From NCBI RefSeq assembly GCF_025165795.1, contig NZ_JAJAGO010000013.1:124001-188000 (forward strand): DNA of 64,000 nucleotides, read 5' to 3'. This stretch comes from Streptomyces gossypii. GTDB taxonomy: Bacteria > Actinomycetota > Actinomycetes > Streptomycetales > Streptomycetaceae. Shown here one piece after another: positions 56,601-64,000 of the stretch. Made by a program: the position numbers and the translations under genes. Position 1 is the stretch's first letter, and every line of letters begins with the position of its first letter. The notes under the pieces are model-generated. The model made no database searches and was not told the DNA's origin. It saw nothing but the letters and a program-made list of their open reading frames with translations.

Positions 56601-57524
56601 ATGGCCCTTGGTACCTCTTCCACCAGGACAGATCGCACCCCGACCGTCCGCGAGCTGCTCGCATCCGGCACCCGTTCGTACTCCTTCGAGTTCTTCGCAC
56701 CGAAGACGGAGAAGGGCGAACGGACGCTGTGGAACGCGCTGCGGCGCATCGAGGCGGTCGCACCGACCTTCGTCTCGGTGACCTACGGCGCCGGCGGCTC
56801 GTCCCGCGAAGGCACCGTCACCTCGACGGAGCGCATCGCCACCGAGACCACGCTCACCCCCGTCGCCCACCTGACGGCTGTCAACCACTCCCGAGCAGAA
56901 CTGCGCAACGTCATCGGCCAGTACGCGGGCGCGGGCATCCGCAACGTCCTCGCGGTGCGCGGTGACCCGCCCGGCGACCCGATGGGCGAATGGGTGCGCC
57001 ACCCGGACGGCGTCAGTTACGCCTCCGAGCTCGTCGAGCTGATCAAGGAGTCCGGAGACTTCTGCGTCGGCGTCGCGGCGTTCCCCGAGATGCACCCCCG
57101 TTCCGCGGACTGGGACACTGACGTCCGCCACTTCGTCAACAAGTGCCGCGCCGGCGCGGATTACGCGATCACGCAGATGTTCTTCAACGCCGAGGACTAC
57201 CTGCGGCTGCGCGACAGCACGGCCGCCGCGGGCTGCGAGACCCCGATCATCCCGGAGATCATGCCCGTCACCAACTGGCGGCAGATCGAGCGCTTCGCGA
57301 ATCTGAGCAACGCCACCTTCCCGCCGGGCCTCGCGGAACGCATCCTCGCAGCCAAAGACGATCCGGCCGCTGTACGCTCAATCGGGATCGAGTACGCGAC
57401 GGAGTTGTGCGCGAGACTGATGGCCGAGGATGTCCCCGGACTCCACTTCATTACGCTCAACCACTCCACGGCGACGCTGGAAATCCACGAGAAACTGGGA
57501 CTCCACAGGGAGTCCTCGGGCTGA
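56601..57524 (+). CDS. metF: 5,10-methylenetetrahydrofolate reductase
   Basis: 307 residues. MTHFR motifs: SYSFEFFAPKTEKGERTLW, FVSVTYGAGGSS, TPVAHLTAVNHS, IRNVLAVRGDPPGDP (FAD site), ADYAITQMFFNAEDYL and PGLHFITLNHSTAT. It reduces methylene-THF to methyl-THF for methionine synthesis. The start ATG at 56601 follows a spacer without a strong SD. It is probably monocistronic or co-transcribed with the following membrane protein gene 36 bp downstream. Confidence 0.95.
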   Translation: MALGTSSTRTDRTPTVRELLASGTRSYSFEFFAPKTEKGERTLWNALRRIEAVAPTFVSVTYGAGGSSREGTVTSTERIATETTLTPVAHLTAVNHSRAELRNVIGQYAGAGIRNVLAVRGDPPGDPMGEWVRHPDGVSYASELVELIKESGDFCVGVAAFPEMHPRSADWDTDVRHFVNKCRAGADYAITQMFFNAEDYLRLRDSTAAAGCETPIIPEIMPVTNWRQIERFANLSNATFPPGLAERILAAKDDPAAVRSIGIEYATELCARLMAEDVPGLHFITLNHSTATLEIHEKLGLHRESSG

Positions 57525-57560
57525 CCGACCTGAGCGGCGGCGGCGGGAAGAGGGGCGTAC

Positions 57561-58688
57561 ATGGGCTGGGCGGTCCTCTATATCGCGTTCGGAGTCGTCG
57601 CGCTGTGGTTGCTGGGCGAGGTGCTGCTCCAGTACAAGGCGCGGCTGCGCTGGCGGCTGCTGGCTTTCGGCGGCTTCTCCGTCGTTGCCGCCGGCGTGGT
57701 GATGCTCTCGATCATCGTGATCGCCCTGGGCACCATCGCCTTCGCCGTGGGCCAGACCCTGGTCACCCACTCCTACCGCCGCGGTTTCTCCACCGGCTGG
57801 GCGCTCGGCGGCAAGCCGGGCTCCAGCCGGCGCCGCCGGGGAGAGCGCGACCCGAGCCCGGCGGACGCCGAGCCGGTGCTCCAGGTGTCCGGCCTGGAGA
57901 CGCACGAGCCGTATGCGCAGGAACCCCAGGCATACGAGCCGCAGACGTACGGATCCCAGACGCATGAGCCCCAGACGTACGAGCCGCAGCCGCTGCCCGA
58001 CGACACGGGGGAGTACGGCGTCTACGACCGGGGCGGCCAGGCACCGCCGCCGCCACCGAGTCACGCACCCGGAAACGGCGGCTGGGAGGAGCAGCACCAC
58101 TACGCCTCCTATGCGGAGCCGTACCCCGAGTACGAGCCCGCACACGACCCCGGCCAGTACGCCACCGCCTCCTTCGACGCCTACGGCAGCGGCGGCGTAC
58201 CGGCCTACGACCCACCGTCCGGCGCGCCGCAGCCCCCGTCGTACGCGCCCGAGCCCCCGTCCTACGCCCCAGGCGCACCGGCGGAGGCCGCCGTCCAGCC
58301 CTCCGAGGGCTACGGCACCGTGTACCCCACGGATCAGTACGCGGCCCCGCCTGAGCCGTACGGCAACGCCCCGTACCCAGAGGCGCCGTACCCGGACGCC
58401 CCGTACGCCCAGCCGGAGCCGTACCCCGGCGGCGCTCAGAACCCCTACCCGGACACGCCGCCGGGCGGAGTGTGGATGCCGCAGCAGCGCCACGCGGGCC
58501 CGGGGCAGCTCCCCGGGCAGGGCTATCCGTACCAGGACGGCAGCAATGCCCAGGGCTATCCAGGCCAGGGCTATCCCGGCGAGGGCTTCCCCGTCCAGGG
58601 CGAAGGCGGCTACGACGGGCCGCAGTACGACGGCGACGGGTACGGCTACGACACCTCGGGCAACGGCTACGGCCAGCAGGGCTACTGA
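57561..58688 (+). CDS. Membrane protein with long Pro/Tyr-rich repetitive tail
   Basis: 375 residues. Two helices at residues ~3-22 (AVLYIAFGVVALWLLGEVLL) and ~35-68 (FSVVAAGVVMLSIIVIALGT) are followed by ~280 residues of low-complexity sequence. Repeats of the type EPQTYGSQTHEPQTYEPQP, PYPEAPYPDAPY and QGYPGQGYP make it rich in Tyr, Pro, Gly and Gln and devoid of hydrophobic core. Such tails can drive protein-protein interactions or phase separation. No family recognised; the ending (YDGDGYGYDTSGNGYGQQGY) is strikingly Tyr/Gly-rich. Its stop codon overlaps the end of the convergent oxidoreductase gene. Confidence 0.8.
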   Translation: MGWAVLYIAFGVVALWLLGEVLLQYKARLRWRLLAFGGFSVVAAGVVMLSIIVIALGTIAFAVGQTLVTHSYRRGFSTGWALGGKPGSSRRRRGERDPSPADAEPVLQVSGLETHEPYAQEPQAYEPQTYGSQTHEPQTYEPQPLPDDTGEYGVYDRGGQAPPPPPSHAPGNGGWEEQHHYASYAEPYPEYEPAHDPGQYATASFDAYGSGGVPAYDPPSGAPQPPSYAPEPPSYAPGAPAEAAVQPSEGYGTVYPTDQYAAPPEPYGNAPYPEAPYPDAPYAQPEPYPGGAQNPYPDTPPGGVWMPQQRHAGPGQLPGQGYPYQDGSNAQGYPGQGYPGEGFPVQGEGGYDGPQYDGDGYGYDTSGNGYGQQGY

Positions 58689-60118
58689 GAGCCGCGCCAG
58701 TCCGCGCCCCCGACGAACAGGCCCGCCGCCAGCGCGCCCGACATTCCGGCGTGCGCGAGCCCGCCTCCCGGGTGGGACCAGCCTCCCACCCGGTACAGGC
58801 CCGCCGTGGATGCCTGGTTCGGTGCGCGAAGATACGCGCCGCGTGACCCGGCCAGCGCGGGGGTGGGGACCAGCCCGCCCGGCGTCCCGGTCTCCGTCTC
58901 GTTGTCCCGGGGGGTGCGCGGCACCCGCCACAGCACGCGTGCGCCCAGCCCCAGCCCGGCGGCGTCGACGGCGGCCAGCAGTTCGTCCGCCAACCGCTCC
59001 GGTTCCGCCACGGCTGCGGCCGTCGCGGTGGCGGGCAGCACGACGGACAGCACCGCCGTCTCATGCTCCTCGTCCGGGCGCAGTGCCGGATCGTCGGGGC
59101 GCAGCACCGTCACCCTCCGGTCCGCCCCGTGCACGACGGTGCGGTGCACGGTGTCCGCGGGCCGGGCGCCGCGCAGCGCGAGCAGCACCGTGAACCGGGC
59201 GCTCGCCCCGGCCGTGCCGGTCAGCTCGGTGCCCGCGCCGGTGCCCTCCGTGCCGGGTATCGCCGGGCCACCACCCCAGACCACCGCGTCGGCCTCCACC
59301 ATGCCGCCCCCGGACAGTTCCACTCCCACCGCCCTGCCACCCCGGACCAGCGGGCGTTCGGCCGCCGTCCCGAAGTGGAACTCCACCCGGCGGGCCAGGC
59401 ACCGCTGATAGACCGCCGTCGCCAGCTCGCGCATGCCGCCGCGGACATACCAGGTGCCGAAGGTCTCTTCCAGGTAGGGCAGTACCGCCGCGCTCGCCGG
59501 GGCCTGACCGGGCAGGAAGCCGTAGGCGCCCGCGCAGCTCTCCAGCAGGGCCGCCAGCCGTGCGTCACGCAGTTCGTCGGCCGCGATTCCCGCGAGCTCC
59601 GGTGTGCGGCGGCGGAGCAGCCCGCGCCGGCGCAGCGCCGGGTAGGGATCGTGTTCCAGCGCCTCGTGCCCGGGTTGGAGCGGCTCCTCCAGCAGCGGGC
59701 GCCGTGTCGCCTCCCAGACGGTGCGGGCGCGGGCGACCAGTTCGCTCCAGCGCACGCCCGATCCCGGCCCGAGCGCCGTGTCCAGCGCCGCGATGACACC
59801 GGCACGGGAGGTGCTCGGCAGGGTGACGCTGGTGCCGTCCGCGAAGTGGTGGCGCGCGGCCGGGTCGGTCTGGGTCAGTTCGACGCACCGCTCCAGCGGC
59901 TCGCGGCCGGTCTTCACGAACAGATCGCGGTAGACGGCGGGCAGCCGGAGCAGTCCGGGGCCGGTGTCGAAGGCGAAGCCGTCGCGCTCGTAGCGCCGCA
60001 CCCCGCCGCCGTAGGTTTCGGCGCGTTCGTACACCGCCACCCGGTTTCCGGCCACTGCCAGCCGTGCCGCCGCCGCCATGGCGCCCATCCCGGCGCCGAT
60101 CACCGCAATCCGTGCCAT
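58682..60118 (-). CDS. Phytoene-desaturase-like FAD-dependent oxidoreductase
   Basis: 478 residues from MARIAVIGAGMGAMAAAARL; frame open upstream but unsupported. FAD dinucleotide motif plus VAVYERAETYGGGVRRYERDGFAFDTGPGLLRLP, the typical CrtI/NAD(P)-FAD amine oxidase N-terminus. The CrtI-type C-terminal motif LYRVGGWSHPGGGLAHAGMSGALAAG closes the protein. CrtI-like enzymes act on carotenoids, but many actinobacterial members are of unknown function. It lies 11 bp downstream of the TetR gene, so it is probably autoregulated with it. Its end overlaps the convergent membrane protein gene by 7 bp. Confidence 0.86.
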   Translation of the reverse strand: MARIAVIGAGMGAMAAAARLAVAGNRVAVYERAETYGGGVRRYERDGFAFDTGPGLLRLPAVYRDLFVKTGREPLERCVELTQTDPAARHHFADGTSVTLPSTSRAGVIAALDTALGPGSGVRWSELVARARTVWEATRRPLLEEPLQPGHEALEHDPYPALRRRGLLRRRTPELAGIAADELRDARLAALLESCAGAYGFLPGQAPASAAVLPYLEETFGTWYVRGGMRELATAVYQRCLARRVEFHFGTAAERPLVRGGRAVGVELSGGGMVEADAVVWGGGPAIPGTEGTGAGTELTGTAGASARFTVLLALRGARPADTVHRTVVHGADRRVTVLRPDDPALRPDEEHETAVLSVVLPATATAAAVAEPERLADELLAAVDAAGLGLGARVLWRVPRTPRDNETETGTPGGLVPTPALAGSRGAYLRAPNQASTAGLYRVGGWSHPGGGLAHAGMSGALAAGLFVGGADWRGSQ

Positions 60119-60129
60119 GAGCAGGGACT

Positions 60130-60750
60130 CTAACCGGCTGCTCGCAGGCCGCCGACCCCACCCTGCAGGAGCAGCGCGAGCGCGTCGTGCACCTCGTCCA
60201 GCGAACGCTCCGGCTGGAAGGACTGCCAGTCCAGCGCCGAGACCAGGACCATTCCCACCAGTGCGGCGGCGGTGAGCGGGACGTCGACGTCCTCGCTCAG
60301 CTCGTGCTTGGCCACCGCGTCGCGCAGCACCGTCTCGACGACCGCGACCACCTGCTGCCGGAGCGCCATCAGGGTGGGCCGCCAACTGCGGTTGGTGCGC
60401 CACAGTTCGGCTACGTAGAGCTGGGTGAAGGCCGGATACCGGTCGATGAAGGTGAGCCCGGCGCGGATCATCGCGTCCAGCGCTTCGACCCGGCTGCCGC
60501 CCGCTTCGACCGTGTCGTCGGCGGCCCGCTGGAGCTCGGCGGTGAGCAGCGTGACGCCGTGCCGCAGCAGTTCCTCGAAGAGTTCGGTCTTGCTCCTGAA
60601 GTTGTAGTAGACCGTGCCCTTGGCGACACCCGCGCGCTCGGCGATCTCCTCCACCGTGGTGGAGGAGAAGCCCTGTTCGGCGATGAGCGTCACCGCCGCC
60701 TGGTAGAGCTTCTGCCGGGTGGTCGTACGGCGCGTGCTGCTCGTGTCCAT
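60130..60750 (-). CDS. TetR-family transcriptional regulator
   Basis: 206 residues from ATG 60750. N-terminal HTH: KLYQAAVTLIAEQGFSSTTV, then EEIAERAGVAKGTVYYNFRSKTELF. The C-terminal domain resembles TetR_C_11-type ligand domains (ALDAMIRAGLTFIDRYPAFTQ). It precedes the CrtI-like gene by 11 bp. A perfect 36-bp palindrome lies 77-112 bp upstream of its start and is the obvious candidate operator. Confidence 0.9.
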   Translation of the reverse strand: MDTSSTRRTTTRQKLYQAAVTLIAEQGFSSTTVEEIAERAGVAKGTVYYNFRSKTELFEELLRHGVTLLTAELQRAADDTVEAGGSRVEALDAMIRAGLTFIDRYPAFTQLYVAELWRTNRSWRPTLMALRQQVVAVVETVLRDAVAKHELSEDVDVPLTAAALVGMVLVSALDWQSFQPERSLDEVHDALALLLQGGVGGLRAAG

Positions 60751-60826
60751 GGCGCTGATTGTCACAGACCGCTGCGGCGGAGAGGGCCGCGTAGCGCCCC
60801 TCGGTGGTTCCTCGCTCTCCTTGGCA

Positions 60827-60862
60827 CGTTCCTTTGGGCCGACCGGTCGGCCCAAAGGAACG
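60827..60862. promoter_or_regulatory. 36-bp perfect palindrome, likely TetR operator
   Basis: Left arm 60827-60844 CGTTCCTTTGGGCCGACC, right arm 60845-60862 its exact reverse complement, with no spacer. The centre GACCGGTC resembles common TetR operator cores. It lies between the divergent TetR and HEPN genes. Confidence 0.65.
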
Positions 60863-60936
60863 CTTCGCCTGGCCGGTGGCCCCGGCATCGGCCAGGCGCG
60901 AGGTGTTTGTGCAGGTCGGAGCCGATTGTCAGTGCC

Positions 60937-60956
60937 ATGCGCAACGATATGCGCAT
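60937..60956. promoter_or_regulatory. ATGCGCA-N6-TGCGCAT inverted repeat upstream of HEPN gene
   Basis: ATGCGCA (60937-60943), spacer ACGATA, TGCGCAT (60950-60956), 46 bp before the HEPN gene start. Position fits an operator overlapping its promoter. Confidence 0.4.
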
Positions 60957-61001
60957 ACGGCCGAATCATCGGAACCGTCAGACGACTGCAGGAGGTTCGC
61001 C

Positions 61002-61529
61002 ATGCACGGGCCCCCGAACGATGTCCATCCCGTCCTCCGCCGTGCCTCGGCGCCGCCCGCCGCGTTGGCCCTGCTCGCACAAGCGCAGCACGGGCTCGAC
61101 GAGGCGGTGGCGATGCATACCGCGAACGAGCGGTATGCAACCGCCCATCTCGCCGCACTGCGTACCGCGGCGGCGGTGCTCGCCGTGCGTGTACGCCCCG
61201 AAGAGCCGAGCCCGCGCCGCAGAAGCGGTGCACCCCGGCGGCGCAGCCGCCGGGGAGCCATACGCAGCGCCTGGGAGGTGCTGCCCGAGGTCGCACCCGA
61301 ACTGACCGAGTGGAGCGCCCTCTTCGCCTCCGGCGCCCCGCGCCGGGCTCGCGCGGAGGCGGGCATCCCGGGCGCGGCGAGCTGGCGCGACGCGGACGAT
61401 CTGGTGCGCGACACCGGGGTCTTCCTGCGGCTGGTGGAGCGCATGCTGGTGTCCCAGCCGGCGCTGCCGCAGCCGAGGGTGGCACCGGGAGACGCCGAGG
61501 CATGGGACGCCCGGCCCCGCGCGGGCTGA
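61002..61529 (+). CDS. SAV_6107-type HEPN domain protein
   Basis: 175 residues from ATG 61002 with AGGAGG at 7-nt spacing. The helical core (ALALLAQAQHGLDEAVAMHT, ANERYATAHLAALRTAAAVL) and the later VFLRLVERMLVSQPAL match the actinobacterial HEPN family named after SAV_6107. A central basic insert (EEPSPRRRSGAPRRRSRRGA) may contact nucleic acid. Many HEPN proteins are ribonucleases with R-x4-6-H; no clear copy is seen here, so this one may be non-catalytic. Function unknown. Confidence 0.82.
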   Translation: MHGPPNDVHPVLRRASAPPAALALLAQAQHGLDEAVAMHTANERYATAHLAALRTAAAVLAVRVRPEEPSPRRRSGAPRRRSRRGAIRSAWEVLPEVAPELTEWSALFASGAPRRARAEAGIPGAASWRDADDLVRDTGVFLRLVERMLVSQPALPQPRVAPGDAEAWDARPRAG

Positions 61530-61594
61530 ACCTCACCTGACGCGCGACTAGGCTGGGCAGCACCCGCACAAAGAGTTGCCGAGGAGCCACCGCC

Positions 61595-62344
61595 ATGTCC
61601 CGCCCCAGTGCTTCCCTCCGTACCGCCGTGGTCTGGGAGGTGCTGAAGGACGCGCTAGACCGGCGGGCCAAGAGCGCCGACCGTGCCGAACTGGACGTCC
61701 TGGACACCGGCGGTGGTACGGGCAACTTCGCGGTGCCCGTCGCCCGGCTCGGGCACCGCGTCACGGTCGTCGACCCCAGCCCCAACGCGCTGTTCGCCCT
61801 GGAGCGGCGCGCGGCGGAGGCCGGGGTCGCCGAGCGGGTGCGCGGTGTGCAGGGCGACATCCACGGGCTCTTCGACGTGGTGGAGCGCGGCGGCTGTGAC
61901 GCTGTGCTCTGCCACGGCGTCCTGGAGTACGTCGACGATCCGGCGGAGGGGCTGCGAAACGCCGTGGCCGCGCTCCGTCCGGGCGGCGGGACGCTCAGCC
62001 TGCTCGCCGCCGGGCTCGGCGGAGCCGTGCTCGCGCGCGCCCTGGCCGGTCACTTCGCGGAGGCACAGCAGGCTCTCGCCGCCCCCGCGGGCAGCTGGGG
62101 CGACGGCGACCCGATGCCCCGCCGCTTCACCGCCGAGCAGCTGACCAGCCTGGTCACGGACACTGGTCTGGAGGTCGCCTCCGTGCACGGGGTGCGGATC
62201 TTCACCGACCTGGTGCCGGGGCTGACGGAGGAATCGGAGTCCGACGCCGAGGAGGCGCTGGGGCGACTGGAGGCCGCCGCCTCCGTGCTGCCCGCCTTCC
62301 ACTCGGTCGCGAGCCGGCTTCATGTGCTGGCCGAGGTGCGGTAG
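61595..62344 (+). CDS. SAM-dependent methyltransferase
   Basis: 249 residues, class I Rossmann fold: motif I LDVLDTGGGTGNFAVPVARLG, acidic loop VTVVDPSPNALFALE, GDIHGLFDVV, and VLCHGVLEYVDDPAEGLRNA. The wording resembles actinobacterial methyltransferases annotated near SmtA/CmoM-like enzymes, but the substrate is unknown. It has GAGGAG upstream of the ATG. It stands 65 bp after the HEPN gene and may be co-transcribed with it. Confidence 0.86.
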   Translation: MSRPSASLRTAVVWEVLKDALDRRAKSADRAELDVLDTGGGTGNFAVPVARLGHRVTVVDPSPNALFALERRAAEAGVAERVRGVQGDIHGLFDVVERGGCDAVLCHGVLEYVDDPAEGLRNAVAALRPGGGTLSLLAAGLGGAVLARALAGHFAEAQQALAAPAGSWGDGDPMPRRFTAEQLTSLVTDTGLEVASVHGVRIFTDLVPGLTEESESDAEEALGRLEAAASVLPAFHSVASRLHVLAEVR

Positions 62345-62415
62345 AACACAGCCCGCCCGATTGTCTGCTACTCGCCGTATGATCGAGGCACACCGTCCGG
62401 CATGACGGAAAGGCG

Positions 62416-62490
62416 GTGAGGGAATGCACGGAATGCACCGACCATCACCACTGCCCGGCATGCGGGCGTAAGTGGGAGGAATTGGCGTAG
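62416..62490 (+). CDS. Possible 24-residue zinc-knuckle microprotein
   Basis: A GTG at 62416 opens MRECTECTDHHHCPACGRKWEELA, ending TAG at 62490. Two CxxC pairs (Cys4/Cys7 and Cys13/Cys16) with three adjacent His look like a minimal zinc site. Purines (GGAAAGG) lie close upstream but the spacing is short. An overlapping ATG frame gives only 14 residues without motifs. The regular Cys spacing is unlikely in random GC-rich sequence, but no homologue is known to me. Confidence 0.35.
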   Translation: MRECTECTDHHHCPACGRKWEELA

Positions 62491-62576
62491 AGGGCGGGTT
62501 TCACGGGGGCGATTCCCTGCCTATCCTTGAAGGGTCGCATCCGGTCGCCCCCGCGACCGACGAGTAGGAGGACTCC

Positions 62577-63008
62577 GTGCCGCTCTCTGAGCACGAGCAG
62601 CGCATGCTCGAGCAGATGGAGCGAGCGCTGTACGCCGAAGATCCCAAGTTCGCGACAGCGCTCGAGGGAAGCGAGCTGCGCAAGTACACGCGCAAGCGGG
62701 TGTATCAAGCGGTCGCGGGCTTTCTGGTGGGTATCGCGCTCCTCATGGCGGGTATGGTCGCCCAGCAGATCTGGGTCAGTGTCGTTGGTTTCCTCGTCAT
62801 GCTCGGCTGTGCCGTGCTCGCGGTGACCGGCTGGCGCAAGGCTCCGAAGCCCGGGGAGGAGCAGCAGGCCGCAGGCGAGTCCGGTTCCGCACCATCCGGT
62901 GCGGCGGCGGGCGGCGGTACGAGACAGCGCCGGCAGCCACGTCAGCGTCGTTCGGTGATGAACCGCATCGAGGAGCGCTGGCAGCGTAGACGGGACGAGC
63001 GGGGTTAG
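62577..63008 (+). CDS. DUF3040 membrane protein
   Basis: 143 residues from a GTG with GTAGGAGG upstream. The start PLSEHEQRMLEQMERALYAEDPKFA is diagnostic of DUF3040, a conserved actinobacterial family often encoded near the dcw (cell division) cluster. Two helices follow (VYQAVAGFLVGIALLMAGMV and IWVSVVGFLVMLGCAVLAVT), then a basic tail (RQRRQPRQRRSVMNRIEERW). Function unknown. Its location suggests that mraZ and the dcw genes lie just beyond the right window edge (inference). Confidence 0.9.
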   Translation: MPLSEHEQRMLEQMERALYAEDPKFATALEGSELRKYTRKRVYQAVAGFLVGIALLMAGMVAQQIWVSVVGFLVMLGCAVLAVTGWRKAPKPGEEQQAAGESGSAPSGAAAGGGTRQRRQPRQRRSVMNRIEERWQRRRDERG

Positions 63009-63063
63009 ATCCGGTTGGATCCACCTCCTGCTCCTCCCTTCCCGCCCTCTCCATGACGATCAC

Positions 63064-63103
63064 GAAGGGGTGGGTCCGCCCGATCAGGCGGACCCACCCC
63101 TTC
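63064..63103. terminator. Bidirectional terminator after DUF3040
   Basis: A 17-bp perfect stem (arms 63064-63080 and 63087-63103, with GGGTGGGTCCGCC core) around CGATCA, between the convergent DUF3040 and transglutaminase genes. A CCCGTG tandem repeat (about 5 units, 63109-63138) follows. Confidence 0.85.
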
Positions 63104-63162
63104 ATGCGCGCCCGTGCCCGTGCCCGTGCCCGTGCCCGAGCGCCGTCATCGCCCGCGCGCCG

Positions 63163-64000
63163 TCACTCCGTGCTCTTCGCGGGCTTCGCTGCCTTCTTCG
63201 TGAACGGCGTACGCAGCGCGCTCTGCCACCAGGCGGTGAGTGCCGCCCACCGTTCCATGGCCGACCATGTCACCCGAACGGCGGAACGTGGTAGCAACAG
63301 CGCCCGCAGCCGCAGCCGCCGGGAGGCCTTGGTCCGCAGCGCGTCCCGGACTCGCAGCACGTCCGCCGCCAGCCCGGAAGCCGGACGCGGCTCGCGCGCA
63401 TAGAGCACCTGTTCGACAGCGAGTGCCAGGCGGTGCGCGGCCTCGGCAGTTTCCGGATCCAGCTCTCCCTCGGTGGCGAGCCGTGCCGCGGCCTTGCGTG
63501 GAGTCGCGGCCTCGTCCGGGATGATTCCGTAGTCCCAGCCGCAGTCCATCAGTTCCCGCCAGGCGTCGAGCGGCCCGGCTCCGTGGCCGAGACGCCGGGA
63601 GCGGGCTCGTGCCCGCCATAGCCACGGCAGCAGGGGAAGACCGATCAGCAGCAGGCCCGCTCCCGTCAGCAGCGCCGTCATCTGCAGCGGGAAGCCGCCG
63701 CCGGAAGCGGTGTCGTCCGGCAGCGCCGGGGTCATTCCGCACTCCGGGTCGGCCCGCTTCTGCTCGACCGTGCACTCCTCGGATTCGGACGGCTCGGGCA
63801 GCGGCTCCTCGGAGGCCTCCGGACGCTCCGGCAGGTTCTCCTCGGGGTCGATGTCGACGTCCGGCGCTTCCGGGGTGGCGTACGGAGGTGCCGAACCCCG
63901 GGTCGGGGTGGGCTCGAAGCGCGTCCAGCCGACGCCCTCGAAGTAGAGTTCCGGCCACGCGTGCGCGTCCTGGAGACCCACCTCGGCCCGCCCGTCGCCC
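63163..64000 (-). CDS. Transglutaminase-like membrane protein (TgpA type), C-terminal part
   Basis: About 279 C-terminal residues are visible; the gene runs past the window edge. GLQDAHAWPELYFEGVGWTRFEPTP is the His/Asp-containing end of the transglutaminase core. Then come an acidic linker (DIDPEENLPERPEASEEPLP), a helix (LQMTALLTGAGLLLIGLPLL) and a cytoplasmic DUF4129-like domain (TPRKAAARLATEGELDPETA). Such proteins are usually encoded with DUF58 and MoxR-type ATPase genes, expected upstream outside the window. The role is unknown, possibly wall-associated. Confidence 0.86.
   Translation of the reverse strand, partial: GDGRAEVGLQDAHAWPELYFEGVGWTRFEPTPTRGSAPPYATPEAPDVDIDPEENLPERPEASEEPLPEPSESEECTVEQKRADPECGMTPALPDDTASGGGFPLQMTALLTGAGLLLIGLPLLPWLWRARARSRRLGHGAGPLDAWRELMDCGWDYGIIPDEAATPRKAAARLATEGELDPETAEAAHRLALAVEQVLYAREPRPASGLAADVLRVRDALRTKASRRLRLRALLLPRSAVRVTWSAMERWAALTAWWQSALRTPFTKKAAKPAKSTE

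Noticed and set aside
1..64000. tRNA, rRNA, prophage, integrase or biosynthetic megasynthase genes
   Set aside because: No cloverleaf-like sequences, conserved rRNA segments, integrase motifs or PKS/NRPS domains noticed on reading; tRNA detection by eye is limited, so a tRNAscan run would be decisive.

Overview
This is high-GC actinobacterial DNA. GTG and TTG starts are common, Shine-Dalgarno sites are strong, and GC-rich terminators lie between convergent genes. The families present (MacRS-type two-component system, ECF41 sigma factor, DUF397, SAV_6107-type HEPN, DUF3040) point to Streptomyces. From memory, not from a search, gene order resembles the S. coelicolor chromosome around SCO2097-SCO2143 read backwards. 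The left edge cuts an SLC13-type permease and the right edge cuts a transglutaminase-like protein.

Layout. 0-4 kb: a minus-strand two-component locus (small secreted acidic protein, kinase, OmpR-type regulator, permease) and a stand-alone Lrp ligand-binding domain. 4-12.5 kb: a zinc-ribbon protein, a NYN/coiled-coil protein, two tandem NlpC/P60 wall hydrolases (the first behind a probable c-di-AMP riboswitch), a metallopeptidase-like lipoprotein, and divergent GT87 and GT4 glycosyltransferases. 12.5-15.8 kb: a tryptophan attenuator, a fused anthranilate synthase and a phosphofructokinase with PPi-type active-site residues. 15.9-19.6 kb: a small accessory patch with a deletion scar, DUF397, an MFS exporter and an ECF41 sigma factor. 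19.6-25.6 kb: a MacRS-like pair, lysophospholipid acyltransferase, hydrolase, membrane protein, endonuclease/phosphatase and L,D-transpeptidase.

25.7-37 kb is the main accessory region. It starts with a broken secreted-protein gene and ArsR and TetR regulators. A TetR-divergent operon follows (SDR, carboxymuconolactone decarboxylase-like protein, Tat esterase), then a GntR-divergent operon: a 1121-residue molybdopterin oxidoreductase fused to a ferredoxin-reductase module, an ornithine cyclodeaminase-family enzyme and an AtoE-type transporter. 37-50 kb returns to core genes: glucokinase, ArsA-like ATPase, SRPBCC protein, phosphoesterase, a MITE-like element, acyl-CoA ligase, class II DAHP synthase, Bfd/Bfr iron storage behind an iron box, sulfite-oxidase-like protein, endonuclease IV, a lytic transglycosylase and a PASTA kinase. 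51-58.7 kb holds thiamine genes (TPP riboswitch-thiO-thiS-thiG, and thiE), an Rv2175c-like protein and metF. 58.7-64 kb holds a CrtI-like oxidoreductase with a TetR regulator behind a 36-bp palindrome, a HEPN protein, a methyltransferase, a tiny zinc-ribbon ORF, DUF3040 and the truncated transglutaminase.

The most unusual items are the molybdenum-enzyme/reductase fusion cassette, paired divergent ECF41 promoters with identical spacing, paired GATGAA-N6-TTCATC sites at matching distances from two starts of the first two-component locus, and two deletion scars. I saw no rRNA, tRNA, CRISPR array, transposase or phage genes. All function calls come from reading motifs; no database search was possible.
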